Positions 1-9,134 are shown, counted from the first letter of the stretch. The stretch: DNA of 64,000 nucleotides from an uncultured Sunxiuqinia sp. (GCF_963678245.1 NZ_OY782771.1:248001-312000), one strand, 5' to 3'. Program-made: numbers and translations. Notes: generated by a model from the letters alone, not told the origin.

Positions 1-624
1 GGGCATGAGATTGAGGGTTTAAATACCTATCGCTATTTTAAAGGCAATACACACCTTCGACACTGGATTTGTTTACCTCTGGTAATGGGTATCGAAAATA
101 GAGCGGAGGCTACTGCTACGGCACTGCTTGACAAACTCTGGACCCCAAACGGAGTTTTAGTTGAATTAAATCCAAACACGAAAGAACCCAATGTTTTTTG
201 GGATAGAGGAACTTTATACGCCTTAAGAGGTACATTTAAAGCAGGTTTCTTTGACAAGTCTCTCGAAAAGCTAATCAATTATTCATCTAAAAGATTAATA
301 GGAAACCACGTTCCATACCCTGTTGAAGCATTTCCTGAAAACAATATGAAGCACCTTTCAGCTGAAAGTGCATTGTATTGCAGACTAATTATTGAAGGAA
401 TATTGTCATTCGAACAGACTGCATTTAATTCATTTAGTATAACACCGCAACTTTCAGATAAACTCCCCAGCCTAAGTATAAAGAATTTACATCTGGGGGA
501 TAATAATATTTCAATTAATCTAAACCGAATAGGAGATAAAATTGAAACAGAAATTTATCTGAATGAAGTAGAAATTATTAATAAGTGGGTTAAAAGCGGC
601 GAAAAAGTGGAAATAGAAATTTAG
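1..624 (+). CDS. C-terminal part of a six-hairpin glycoside hydrolase-like protein (start lies before the window)
   Basis: The frame is open from the first base of the window to a TAG stop at 622-624, so about 207 residues of a larger protein are visible and the first ATG inside (85) is probably internal. The visible part has the pattern typical of the end of (alpha/alpha)6-barrel glycosidases: a helix region with a WDRGTLYALRG-like segment, then NHVPYPVEAFPENNMKHLSAES with a conserved HLSAES turn, then a short C-terminal beta domain. I infer a carbohydrate-active enzyme of the GH65/GH94/GH95-like superfamily. The exact family, substrate and export signal cannot be read because the N-terminal part is missing. 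Confidence 0.6.
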   Translation, partial: GHEIEGLNTYRYFKGNTHLRHWICLPLVMGIENRAEATATALLDKLWTPNGVLVELNPNTKEPNVFWDRGTLYALRGTFKAGFFDKSLEKLINYSSKRLIGNHVPYPVEAFPENNMKHLSAESALYCRLIIEGILSFEQTAFNSFSITPQLSDKLPSLSIKNLHLGDNNISINLNRIGDKIETEIYLNEVEIINKWVKSGEKVEIEI

Positions 625-1201
625 ATCATTAATCTTTTTTTGGTTTAATTCCCCATCCCTTGGGGCCGTTCCGCTTTCGTCTCGTGCGTTAGCTCTTTTG
701 ATACCTCGTGGACTTGCCCCGAGGTAGTTCATTACTACCTCCGCTTCCGCACGGTTTAATTGTATGGTGCTTAGGAGCAAAAGGCGTTCACGGTAAATGG
801 TGAAATGGTTCGGTAACAGGTTTCGACTTTCACAAAACAGTCGGTGACGAATAAAAAGACGGTTGTCATCATTCCGCTTGTTATTTTGAATGAAATTAAA
901 TTATAGGTAGTAGCATAACTTTCATAACGAAATCGCTAACTTGTAGCTGTGAAAAAAACTAATACACGACTCATGAACCCAAACTTCCGATTTTCATCCT
1001 CTAAAATTTCAACGTTTACTGGAACTTAATACCCGAATACGAGACATCCCATGTCGGCGAATTGTCATCTAAAAGAGATAAAGAGAGAAGGAATAAGCCT
1101 TGTTGTTGCACAGGAGTTCTGGGTAACACGAACATATTGAGCATTTTATGAATAAAAGACGATACACCTAAATTTAAATCATTAATCTTCAAAATTACCC
1201 A
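625..1201. other. Gene-free stretch with hairpin and repeat copy A
   Basis: No credible gene is seen in these 577 bases. It contains a perfect 7 bp inverted repeat (TACCTCG at 702-708 and CGAGGTA at 720-726) directly upstream of repeat copy A (743-820). Short minus-strand reading frames here run across these repeats and have no recognisable protein character. The segment 830-1200 shows no structure I can name. Confidence 0.5.
743..820. repeat. Dispersed ~77 bp imperfect repeat, copy A
   Basis: Copy A aligns by eye over its whole length with 1615-1691 and 4665-4740. Shared landmarks in order are a TTCCG(C/T)(A/G)CG block, an ATTGTATGG/ATCGCAT(A/G)G block, AGCAA, then TCACGGTAAA and GGTGAAATG, ending in GGTA(A/G)C(A/G)GG. 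The TTCAC and GTGAA blocks can pair as a small hairpin. Each copy lies upstream of a small orphan gene. Confidence 0.65.
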
Positions 1202-1603
1202 ATGGATCAAAAACAATCATTTAACCTGAGTGCTGATTTCTTAGGCGGATTTACCTCAATCTTTATGAAATTAGTCCTTATAATTATTGTTGTTTATCTC
1301 CTCATTTTGATCTTAAACTTCCTAAGAGACAAATTCATTAATCAAGAAGCAACTAAAAAACAGGACGATATTTCCGATCTACTAATCATCTTGAACAAAT
1401 TATTCTACGTCTCTGGTTTTGGATTTGTAATCGCTAATATTATTCAGTTTCTATTTTCACAAATTCCGGATCGGCATAGCAATATGGCATCAATGAACTT
1501 TAGAGGTGAGTGGGAATATTTGACATTTGGAATTATAATAATCTTTATTGGAGTTGGATTTAAGGTCGGGAATAAAATGTTAAAAAAGAACAAAGCTGAA
1601 TAA
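1202..1603 (+). CDS. Hypothetical three-helix membrane protein
   Basis: This 133-residue protein is not a family I recognise. It has three hydrophobic segments likely to span the inner membrane, at about residues 22-42, 65-87 and 107-125. Between the first two lies a charged loop, and the C-terminal tail is lysine-rich. No signal peptide cleavage site or enzyme motif is seen. The start ATG follows a weak upstream context without a clear ribosome site, which is usual for Bacteroidota. It stands alone, between repeat copies A and B, and looks like an accessory gene. Confidence 0.55.
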   Translation: MDQKQSFNLSADFLGGFTSIFMKLVLIIIVVYLLILILNFLRDKFINQEATKKQDDISDLLIILNKLFYVSGFGFVIANIIQFLFSQIPDRHSNMASMNFRGEWEYLTFGIIIIFIGVGFKVGNKMLKKNKAE

Positions 1604-1614
1604 ATGCCTGCTTC

Positions 1615-1691
1615 GCTCCCGCGCGATTTGATCGCATGGGGAATATCCGGATAAGAGTTTTCCGGTATAAGGCGAAATGGTGCAGCAACGG
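1615..1691. repeat. Dispersed ~77 bp imperfect repeat, copy B
   Basis: Copy B shares the block order of copies A and C: CTCCCGCGCG, ATTTGATCGCATGG, TTTTCCGGTATAAGG, CGAAATGG and GCAACGG. It contains the perfect GCGAT/ATCGC inverted repeat. It starts 11 bases after the stop of the preceding gene and ends about 30 bases before the next ATG, so it fills the intergenic space. Confidence 0.65.
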
Positions 1692-1720
1692 AAATCTGAA
1701 GATTACAAAGACAAAATAGA

Positions 1721-2089
1721 ATGAAAAAAAAAACGACCTTAAGCTTTTTAATCGTACTCCTTTTAGGCTTCTCCTTTTCTTTTTACACCAAATATGTAAG
1801 AAGTTACATTCCGGGAATTGAGAAAACGGAGTCTGCCGATAATCATCAAGTCACCTCAAAAAAGCTTACGTTAAGTCAGACCATCGCTTTTTTGGAGCAC
1901 CTTGAAGAAACAAGAACAAAATACCTTGGAGTAGCTAAAGTGAACGGTGATGAAAATGCAAAAGCTATTAAGAAATTAAAAACAATCAACATGCTCTCTA
2001 TCGCTGGAATGATCTTGTTTTTCTTCTTATTTATTTGGCTAATGGTACGACTTAGAAAGTCAAAAAGAACAAGTTATGCTCATGAGTAA
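1721..2089 (+). CDS. Hypothetical small membrane protein
   Basis: The 122-residue product has an N-terminal hydrophobic segment (about residues 5-22) that is either a signal anchor or a signal peptide. A soluble, lysine-rich middle region follows, then a second hydrophobic segment (about 92-111) with a short basic tail. The topology fits a bitopic or hairpin inner-membrane protein with a small periplasmic loop. I do not recognise a family. It sits directly downstream of repeat copy B and upstream of a thioredoxin-like gene. The 271-base gap to that gene argues against a tight operon. Confidence 0.5.
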   Translation: MKKKTTLSFLIVLLLGFSFSFYTKYVRSYIPGIEKTESADNHQVTSKKLTLSQTIAFLEHLEETRTKYLGVAKVNGDENAKAIKKLKTINMLSIAGMILFFFLFIWLMVRLRKSKRTSYAHE

Positions 2090-2360
2090 CGAATATTTTT
2101 TGATGAAAATTCACCGGGTAATTTAATGACTCGCTTTCTGAAACGATTCAATTTGAATAGAAAACAATAGGAATAGGAAGAATAGGTCGATCTATATAGT
2201 GAATTAAATACAGACTGATTAATAAAAAATCAACCTAAAAAACAGGGCACAATAACGTACTATGCCAGAGCGGAACAGGGGTGCTTGACCCACTCACAGT
2301 AACGACTTGGCTTACTAAGTGCTCCATAAATTAAGAATCAACTAATAACACATTTATTCC

Positions 2361-4562
2361 ATGAAAAAAGCAGCTTTATTATTTCTTTTTATTGCATTCT
2401 CATTTTGTGTACTGGCAGGCATAAGGGTTATTGAAAATCCTTCGTATGAGGTGAAAAATACCGGAATCTTTTCTGTTTCCAAAGTTGTCTTGTCCGATAC
2501 ATCTACTCGTTTAAATGTTCATCTGGCATTTATACCACATTGGTGGATCCTGTTCGAGCAAGAAAAGATCTTTTTAGAAGATTCGGAGACCGGGACATCT
2601 TTCCCGATTGTTGGAATTGAAGGGGCTGAATTTGGGACAAAATTATTTATGCCGGAATCCGGTGATAGTAGCGTAGTTTTAATATTTCCGGCATTGGATA
2701 AAACGATTAAAAAAGTGGATCTGAAATCATTCTCTGAACTATCCGCTGGAGAATCAATTTTTGGAATTTCTCTGGATTCCACGGCAACGAAAGAGGTAAG
2801 TTCGACGAATGAACTACCGGAAAATGTTAGTGCTTGGTTGAATGATGAACTGGCAAAGAATAAAAAGAAGGCACCGACAGACTTTAACTCGCCCCAATTT
2901 TTTGATGCCGATACAGCACATTTAGTCGGATACATTAAAGGTTATGATGTTCGTTTAGGCTTTTCGACGGGAATTATTTATGCAAGTAATGATATTACAA
3001 GGGAAGATTATCCAGTTGTTGTTCAGGTTTATCCCGATGGTCGCTTCGAAGCCAGCTTTCCAATGACTATTCCTCAGTATACGAATTTGTCAATTAATAA
3101 AAGATGGATTCCATTTTATATTGAGCCGGGACAAACATTATCCATGATCCTTGATTGGGATGAATTCCTGATAGCAGACCGGAAACGAAACATCCATTAC
3201 AAAATTCAGGATATCCAATTTCAAGGTCCATTGGCAAAAATAAACGAAGACCTGGCAGCCTATGATTTTGAACAATTCGATTATAAAGCATTTCAAAAAC
3301 AGGTATCAACACTTGCTCCTGGGGAGTTTAAAGAGAAGCAATTGGCGAGTTTTATTGCAGCGAAACAACATGTTGAGACCTATATCGGGAACAACGAAAT
3401 AAGCGCACAGGCAGGCTCAATACTACGGAATGAGGTTGTGCTGAAAAGCGCCACCAGAATGTTGGATTTTGTAAGTAACCGAAGTTATGAAGCTAGAACA
3501 GACTCGAGCAATGAGGTGTTGAAAATTCCGGTTCCAATTTCTTATTATGACTTTTTAAAGGACATTCCGATGGATGACAACAGCCTTCTGGTAACAGGGG
3601 AGTTTAGTACTTTTGTTAACCGATTTGAATATTGTAACCCACTAAGCTCTGCTCGACCCAAAAGGACATTTCGAAGCGTGAAACCGAAAGTAACTTATTA
3701 CCAGTATTTTCAGGAGGTAAAAATAGAATTGACGGATGAAGAGAAAGATCTTTTAAAACTGTTATCTAAAGAAGATATGACTCCGGAAGACATTGCTGAA
3801 GTGAAAAGCAAAGAGGATCTACTTAAAAGTTTTAGTGAAAAATATAAAGATGAATTGTCTGCTTATGCAAGTAAGTACATGGTAGACAATCGGGTGCAGA
3901 AACAGGACCATTGGAGTGCAAGCTGGCACTTAAAAGATTCGGTGTTGCAAAGTGAACTTGGATTAAAATCAAGTTTGGTGTATGAAATTGCAAAAATCAG
4001 ATCCTTAAACTTTACATTTAAAAATCTACCGAAAGAAGAGGCCGCTACGCACTGGGAATATCTGAAACAAGGAATTACGAAGCCATACTTACTAAAAACA
4101 GGTGCCCAGCTTTTTGAGGATGCATTTCCTGATGAGCAAAAAATAGCCTACGCTTTACCTGAAGGTGTTGCAACGGAAATATTCCGAAAAATTGTAAATC
4201 CGTTTAAGGGTAAAATTTTGTTTGTCGATTTTTGGGCAACCACTTGTGGTCCTTGTGTTGCTGGAATAAAAAGAATGAAAGAAACACGCGAAAAATACAA
4301 AGACAACCCTGATTTTGATTTCATTTTTATTACCGATGAACGTGGTTCTCCTGAGGCAAGTTATAACAAATTTGTGGAGGAACAGGAGCTTAAGAATTGC
4401 TTCAGGCTATCGAAAGACGATTATAATTATTTACGCCAGTTGTTCAAGTTTAATGGAATTCCCCGTTATGTGGTCATTGACGAAGAGGGCAATGTATTAA
4501 ACGATGATTTTCCCATGCACAACTTCAACATGGAATTGAGTAAAATCTTGGCACAGAAATAA
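2361..4562 (+). CDS. TlpA-family thioredoxin-like protein with a long N-terminal region
   Basis: The 733-residue protein begins with a hydrophobic export signal (about residues 1-20). It ends with a thioredoxin fold of the TlpA/ResA type. The redox motif TTCGPC puts the catalytic cysteines at 629 and 632, after the typical VDFWA strand, and a cis-proline segment (GIPRYVV) follows near the end. The ~570-residue N-terminal part holds beta-rich segments like those of Bacteroidota proteins with a DUF4369-like domain, and then a helical stretch (about 300-560). It is probably a periplasmic thiol-disulfide oxidoreductase. Its partner is unknown and no cytochrome or copper gene lies nearby. Confidence 0.8.
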   Translation: MKKAALLFLFIAFSFCVLAGIRVIENPSYEVKNTGIFSVSKVVLSDTSTRLNVHLAFIPHWWILFEQEKIFLEDSETGTSFPIVGIEGAEFGTKLFMPESGDSSVVLIFPALDKTIKKVDLKSFSELSAGESIFGISLDSTATKEVSSTNELPENVSAWLNDELAKNKKKAPTDFNSPQFFDADTAHLVGYIKGYDVRLGFSTGIIYASNDITREDYPVVVQVYPDGRFEASFPMTIPQYTNLSINKRWIPFYIEPGQTLSMILDWDEFLIADRKRNIHYKIQDIQFQGPLAKINEDLAAYDFEQFDYKAFQKQVSTLAPGEFKEKQLASFIAAKQHVETYIGNNEISAQAGSILRNEVVLKSATRMLDFVSNRSYEARTDSSNEVLKIPVPISYYDFLKDIPMDDNSLLVTGEFSTFVNRFEYCNPLSSARPKRTFRSVKPKVTYYQYFQEVKIELTDEEKDLLKLLSKEDMTPEDIAEVKSKEDLLKSFSEKYKDELSAYASKYMVDNRVQKQDHWSASWHLKDSVLQSELGLKSSLVYEIAKIRSLNFTFKNLPKEEAATHWEYLKQGITKPYLLKTGAQLFEDAFPDEQKIAYALPEGVATEIFRKIVNPFKGKILFVDFWATTCGPCVAGIKRMKETREKYKDNPDFDFIFITDERGSPEASYNKFVEEQELKNCFRLSKDDYNYLRQLFKFNGIPRYVVIDEEGNVLNDDFPMHNFNMELSKILAQK

Positions 4563-4664
4563 AATCAGGAAATCAGAGAAAAGAACAGAATCCACCTAGC
4601 TGAGTGTTAAGAATTCTGATAACTAATTTTCAAATGTAATGGATTGAAGATGCATAAATACTTC

Positions 4665-4740
4665 GTTTCCGTGCGACTTCATCGCATAGAGAGTAGTAGC
4701 AAGGATTCTCACGGTAAACGGTGAAATGATGAGGTAGCGG
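4665..4740. repeat. Dispersed ~77 bp imperfect repeat, copy C
   Basis: Copy C is the closest match to copy A in its second half: AGCAAGG, TCACGGTAAACGGTGAAATG, then GGTAGCGG. It also carries the GCGAC..ATCGC block shared with copy B. It lies in the 260-base gap before the ClbS/DfsB-type gene, about 80 bases upstream of that start. Confidence 0.65.
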
Positions 4741-4822
4741 GGAAAATAATAACAGGTTACACGAAAGAAACAGATTGATCTGGAAGATAGCGGCAGATGC
4801 TGGCACATAAAAAAACAATAAA

Positions 4823-5362
4823 ATGGCAAGACCAAAATCAAAAAGCGACTTAATTGAAGCAGCAAGTAAAAATTATGAAAAGCTTTGGAACGTGATCGAT
4901 TCGATGACAGAACAGGAACTAAATAGGAATTTTGATTTTTCTGACGATTTGAAGAAAAAAGAAGCTCACTGGAAAAGAGATAAGAATCTAAGAGACGTTT
5001 TAATTCACCTCTACGAATGGCACCAGTTGCTCCTGAATTGGGTTCAGGCTAATCTGAATGGCAATCCATCACATTTTCTTCCCGAACCATATAATTGGAA
5101 AACATATGGAGAGATGAATGTAGAGCTTTGGAACAAACACCAAAACACGGAAATTGAAAAGGCTAAGGAGATGTTTCAGAAAAGCCACAAAGATGTATTC
5201 GTACTCATACAGCATTTTTCGAATGATCAGCTTTTTACGAAGCAAATTTTCAATTGGACAGGAACAACCACTCTCGGCAGTTATTGTGTGTCTGCAACGT
5301 CGAGCCACTACGAATGGGCAATTAAAAAATTACGTGCACATCTGAATAAAATTCAAAAATAA
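4823..5362 (+). CDS. ClbS/DfsB-family four-helix bundle protein
   Basis: The 179-residue product matches the ClbS/DfsB (DUF1706) family in length and pattern. It opens with MARPKSKSDLIEAA, followed by a long amphipathic helix. A WKRDKNLRDVLIHLYEWHQLLL segment carries the conserved histidine and tryptophan, and YNWKTYGEMN follows in the middle. TGTTTLGSYCVSATSSHYEW is near the C-terminus. Characterised members include the colibactin self-resistance protein ClbS, but most members have no known function and no colibactin-like genes are seen here. It is a cytosolic protein without a signal peptide, and it lies in a row of orphan genes. Confidence 0.8.
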   Translation: MARPKSKSDLIEAASKNYEKLWNVIDSMTEQELNRNFDFSDDLKKKEAHWKRDKNLRDVLIHLYEWHQLLLNWVQANLNGNPSHFLPEPYNWKTYGEMNVELWNKHQNTEIEKAKEMFQKSHKDVFVLIQHFSNDQLFTKQIFNWTGTTTLGSYCVSATSSHYEWAIKKLRAHLNKIQK

Positions 5363-5439
5363 CTTTCTCCGAACCGGAGAACTCTTGACGTGATTTAACA
5401 AATCCGGCACAGAAAAGAGAGCAAATCAACGGACAATAA

Positions 5440-6003
5440 ATGAAACCACTTTTATCCATTTGGACTTCTCCAGTAAAGGCATTCGAGTTCTTATCGAAAA
5501 GAGATGATTCAATAAACCGGACAATGGTTAATATCTTATCTGCTATGATCACCATTGGTGCCGTATTTCCTCAACTAAAAGATCTTTCTGAACCATTCGG
5601 AAATAACAAAATTGTAGGAATATTAATCGGAATAATACTATCCGGATTAATTGGAATAATCATAGTGAGATTTTTACTAGCATTGATTTATTGGGTAATA
5701 GGGAGAATACTGAAAGGAGAAGCAAGTAAGAAACAAATTCAATTGGTTGTAGCCTATTCACTGATTCCATATTTAATCTACCTGGTAATTGGGTTGATCT
5801 TGATTATTCCAGCATTAATCACAAAAAATCTGGATCTAGTATTTTATCATCATCCAGTTACCTACTTTGTTGTTTGGATTCTTTCAGCACGGAACTTAAT
5901 TTACGGCTTGTCATATTTCAATAAATACTCTTATGGGTATGCACTTCTAAATATTCTAATACCAGCTGGAATTTTTGAATTGATAAAATTAGTTATCAAC
6001 TAA
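5440..6003 (+). CDS. YIP1-family integral membrane protein
   Basis: The 187-residue protein opens with LLSIWTSPVKAFEFL, the usual amphipathic entry of bacterial YIP1-domain proteins. About five hydrophobic helices follow (roughly residues 28-46, 58-90, 100-125, 133-150 and 163-185). Function is unknown for bacterial members. It starts 77 bases after the ClbS/DfsB-type gene on the same strand, so co-transcription is possible. Confidence 0.7.
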   Translation: MKPLLSIWTSPVKAFEFLSKRDDSINRTMVNILSAMITIGAVFPQLKDLSEPFGNNKIVGILIGIILSGLIGIIIVRFLLALIYWVIGRILKGEASKKQIQLVVAYSLIPYLIYLVIGLILIIPALITKNLDLVFYHHPVTYFVVWILSARNLIYGLSYFNKYSYGYALLNILIPAGIFELIKLVIN

Positions 6004-6129
6004 GAAAATTAGAAGAAACGGTCATAATTATGCTCAACAAGGGGCTCAGCAGCTTTATTTAAGCGAACTGAAAGCAGAACATTAATAAAAACAAGATATT
6101 TAAACCACAAACACCTAATCCCTTATACA

Positions 6130-6492
6130 ATGAAAACGAAACAATTTATGGCAAGCCTGAATCATAAGCTCAAGATATTAACTGTTGTTTGTCTACTGAT
6201 GTTTTCCATATCGGGAATGGCAGCCAAACGTAACATTTACCAAATTAAAATTTACACGCTTGAAAATGCCCAGCAGGAGCAAGGCATAGATAAGTATCTG
6301 AAAGAAGCTTTCATCCCCGCAATGCACCGTGCCGGAATAAGCAAGGTGGGTGTTTATAAGCCGGTAGAAGAAGATGAAAATGCGGGTAAATTGATGTGTG
6401 TTTTTATTCCTTTTAAATCGATTGATGAATTTGAAAAACTTGAGTCGAAGTTGAGCGAGGACAGACAATATAAATTCGTTCCACGACAGTGA
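6130..6492 (+). pseudogene. NIPSNAP-like protein, C-terminally truncated
   Basis: The 120-residue frame has a signal peptide (about residues 1-31, ending in MAA). It then has a ferredoxin-like NIPSNAP-type segment: a YQIKIYTL strand, YLKEAFIPAMHRAGI helix, VGVYKPVE strand and CVFIPFKSIDEF. Full Bacteroidota members continue with a second related repeat to roughly 250 residues. Here the frame stops after DRQYKFVPRQ and no continuation is visible downstream in any frame. I read it as a truncated gene, although a short functional version cannot be excluded. Confidence 0.55.
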
Positions 6493-7120
6493 GTTCAGTT
6501 TTCGGGTTGGGTTCTTGAACAAGAAAAGATGAGTTGTGCTAGTAGAATAAGTATGAATATGTTGTAGGGGTTTGGCTTACATATAATTAGCCGTTTGTTT
6601 GTTGTTTGATCTTTGGCCCAAAGATCGCTACTTATTCTGTTTTTCTAGGCCTTGTTGGCTCATAAATTTACGATTTCATTCATACCAATAGTGCAAATCA
6701 TGTCTCAAACAAGCCCGACCTGCCCCACTTTTGAGTGAATACAGCAATGATTTTCCTGATTATGGGGAATCGAAATCGTCTTTTGAAAACAGAAAAAGAG
6801 CCTAAATCTTAGTGTCTGAAAAACCTCTGGTCATGTGCAGCATCACGTCTCAGCTGAGCGAATGCACCAACAAGGAATGATTCGGGCTGAAGTTAGAACA
6901 CCGAATCTGACGACTCAATGACGGATTGCGGAAATTGCTCTATTTCTGGGGAAAGAGAGCATGCCTAAGCCACTTTTAAAGTAGGATGCATATTCCTCAA
7001 ATTTTGGATTGCGAAATATCTTCACTAATTTATAGTGCTTCAGCGTGATGTTTAAACCCATTTTCATGCATTGATTACTATTTCAAGAGAGCAGAGAGTC
7101 GTAATTTAAATTGATAACCT
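6493..7120. other. Long gene-free stretch, probably decayed DNA
   Basis: No gene or RNA gene can be supported in these 628 bases between the truncated NIPSNAP-like gene and the MltF-like gene. The only clear structure is a palindrome at 6608-6626. The rest looks like degenerate sequence, and the promoter of the downstream gene is presumably near its right end. Confidence 0.4.
6608..6626. repeat. 19 bp palindrome with one central base
   Basis: GATCTTTGGCCCAAAGATC is a perfect inverted repeat of 9 bp arms around a single C. It could be a protein-binding site or part of a hairpin. It is not followed by a T-run, so it is not a convincing terminator. Confidence 0.4.
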
Positions 7121-8569
7121 ATGATTTTAAAAACAACTTTTAAATTCCGTTACCGGCTATTACTAATACTGTCCTTTCTTATTGTGAGCTGTTCGCAGGA
7201 ACAGAAAAACGATAAAGCTAGGTCAAAGTCTAATCCAATAGAATGGGATTTAAAGGAGATCAAAGAGACCGGCAAATTGAGAGCCTTAACAGTTTATAGC
7301 AGCACGACTTATTTTCTCTATCGCGGGCGCCCAATGGGTTATGAATATGAATTGCTGGAAAGATTTGTGGATTATTTAGACGTTTCGCTTGAATTGATTG
7401 TGGTTAAAAACGTGGACGAGTTATTCGAAAAACTCAATGCCGGCGAGGGAGATATAGTGGCACATGGATTAACCATTACCTCACTTCGAAAAAGGGAAGT
7501 CTCTTTCACCGATTATTTATATTTGACCAAACAGGTACTCGTGCAAAAGAAACCGGATAATTGGCGAACCATGCACTGGAATACATTAGAAAACGCTTTG
7601 ATTGAGGATCCGATGGAACTTTTAAACGATACCGTTTCAATCCGACGCAATTCATCCTATAGCGAAAGAATTGTAAATCTATCGGAGGAGCTTGGCGGAC
7701 AAATTTACGTGGATACCCTTCCTGGAGAAATGGCGACAGACGAAATCATAAAAGAAGTGGCTCGGGGAAATATTGAATACACCATTGCAGATCAGAATAT
7801 CGCCAGCATTATGGCTTCGTATTACCCCATTTTAGATATTGATGTTCCGGTTAGTTTTTCGCAGCGAATAAGTTGGGCAACACGCCACAACTCACCTAAT
7901 TTACTTAAAGCTACCAATGAGTGGTTGAAGGAACTGAAAAAGGAAGTGGATTATAATGTGATTTACAACAAGTATTTCAAAAACACAAGGGATTTCAGGC
8001 GACGGGTTAGAAGTGATTTTTATAGTTTGAATAATCAGGAAATAAGTCCGTATGACGACTTGATAAAAACTTATTCTAAGGAACTAAATTGGGATTGGCG
8101 ATTGGTCACTTCGCTGATCTACCAGGAATCTAAATTTAACCCGAATAACAGCTCCTGGGCCGATGCACTAGGATTGATGCAGCTCATGCCGGCTACAGCT
8201 GAGGAGCTAGGAGTTACCGATAGAACCAACCCGGAGCAAAGTATAAAAGGGGGCATAACCTATTTAAAACAAATTCGGGAGAATTTTGAAAGCCTTGCAG
8301 ACTCTGTCCAGAAGATTAAATTCACGATGGCAGCTTATAATTGCGGTTTGTATCACGTGATTGATGCCCAGAGCCTTGCTGTGAAAAGGGGATTGGATCC
8401 TGATGTTTGGGATGAGAATGTTGAGGATATGATTTTAGAATTAAGTTTACCCAAAAATTATAACGATCCGGTTGTTAACTATGGTTATGTTCGCGGAATA
8501 GAACCGTATAACTATGTACGCCAAATTTTCGAACGCTACCAACATTACACTCAGTTTATCGACGAATGA
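7121..8569 (+). CDS. MltF-like lytic murein transglycosylase (lipoprotein)
   Basis: The 482-residue protein has a lipoprotein signal with lipobox IVSC (Cys24). A periplasmic solute-binding domain of the SBP_bac_3 type follows (about residues 45-290; GRPMGYEYELLERF and GEGDIVAHGLTIT segments). A soluble lytic transglycosylase domain comes next (about 315-470). The catalytic glutamate is Glu336 in YQESKFNP, followed by GLMQLMP and MAAYNCGLYHV, as in the SLT family. This is the architecture of E. coli MltF (518 residues). It should cleave peptidoglycan at the outer-membrane inner face. It stands alone downstream of a long non-coding stretch. Confidence 0.88.
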   Translation: MILKTTFKFRYRLLLILSFLIVSCSQEQKNDKARSKSNPIEWDLKEIKETGKLRALTVYSSTTYFLYRGRPMGYEYELLERFVDYLDVSLELIVVKNVDELFEKLNAGEGDIVAHGLTITSLRKREVSFTDYLYLTKQVLVQKKPDNWRTMHWNTLENALIEDPMELLNDTVSIRRNSSYSERIVNLSEELGGQIYVDTLPGEMATDEIIKEVARGNIEYTIADQNIASIMASYYPILDIDVPVSFSQRISWATRHNSPNLLKATNEWLKELKKEVDYNVIYNKYFKNTRDFRRRVRSDFYSLNNQEISPYDDLIKTYSKELNWDWRLVTSLIYQESKFNPNNSSWADALGLMQLMPATAEELGVTDRTNPEQSIKGGITYLKQIRENFESLADSVQKIKFTMAAYNCGLYHVIDAQSLAVKRGLDPDVWDENVEDMILELSLPKNYNDPVVNYGYVRGIEPYNYVRQIFERYQHYTQFIDE

Positions 8570-8613
8570 GCAATTAGATTTGCTGGAGGATCGTATTTTT
8601 GCAAGTAAAATGA

Positions 8614-9134
8614 ATGATGACAGATTTTAAAGATGAGTTTGGAACGCCATATATGAAGCCAAGAATTGAAATACAAAGTGAAAAAAAACTGATCGGAAAA
8701 CGAGTAAGAATATCGTTTTCAGATGATAAAACGGTTGAATTCTGGAAGAGCTTTTCGTCAAGGAAAAACGTGATAAAGAATTCGATTAATTCGGATTTAT
8801 ATGCTATCGACATTTATGATGATCCCCATTTTTTATCGATTTCAATCCGTTAAAAGAGTTAGAAAAGTGGGCGGCAGTTGAAGTATCCGACTTTGATGAA
8901 GTTCCCGAAGAAATGGATCGACTAGTGGTTCCTCAAGGTCAATATTCCATATTTCAATACAAAGGGAAACCCAGTGAAGCACAAAAAACATTTCAATATA
9001 TTTATGGGGTTGGGCTGCCAGGCTCTATCTATGAAATGGACGACAGACCTTATCTGGACCGAATGGGAGAAAAATATCACGGTGAAGATTCTAATTCGGA
9101 AGAAGAGTTTTGGATACCGATCAGGAAAAAATAA
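8614..9134 (+). pseudogene. GyrI-like (AraC effector-binding-type) protein, broken by a one-base frameshift
   Basis: Two adjacent frames encode the two halves of one ~173-residue GyrI-like small-molecule-binding protein. The first half (from ATG 8614) reads to a stop at about 8851. Just downstream of a tract of six T at about 8830-8835, the +2 frame continues the family sequence without a break: FIDFNPLKELEKWAAVEV, then GQYSIFQYKG, FQYIYG and EEEFWIPI. One extra T in the tract would restore a single protein. The second half therefore begins at the tract, not at the ATG at 8913. Either the gene is inactive, the tract is slippery, or the base is a sequencing error. Confidence 0.8.

Noticed and set aside
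520-780. Minus-strand 86-codon frame overlapping the end of the glycosidase-like gene
   Set aside because: It runs through the hairpin at 702-726 and into repeat A, has repeat-like composition and no family pattern.
1016-1216. Minus-strand 66-codon frame before the first membrane protein gene
   Set aside because: It overlaps the start of the plus-strand gene and shows no protein character or homologue I know.
4623-4865. Minus-strand frames across repeat copy C
   Set aside because: Two overlapping frames read the repeat itself and the start of the ClbS/DfsB-type gene; both are shadows.
625-6500. Integron cassette array
   Set aside because: The gene layout is cassette-like, but I could not find convincing attC ends (paired core sites with the right spacing), and no integrase is in the window.
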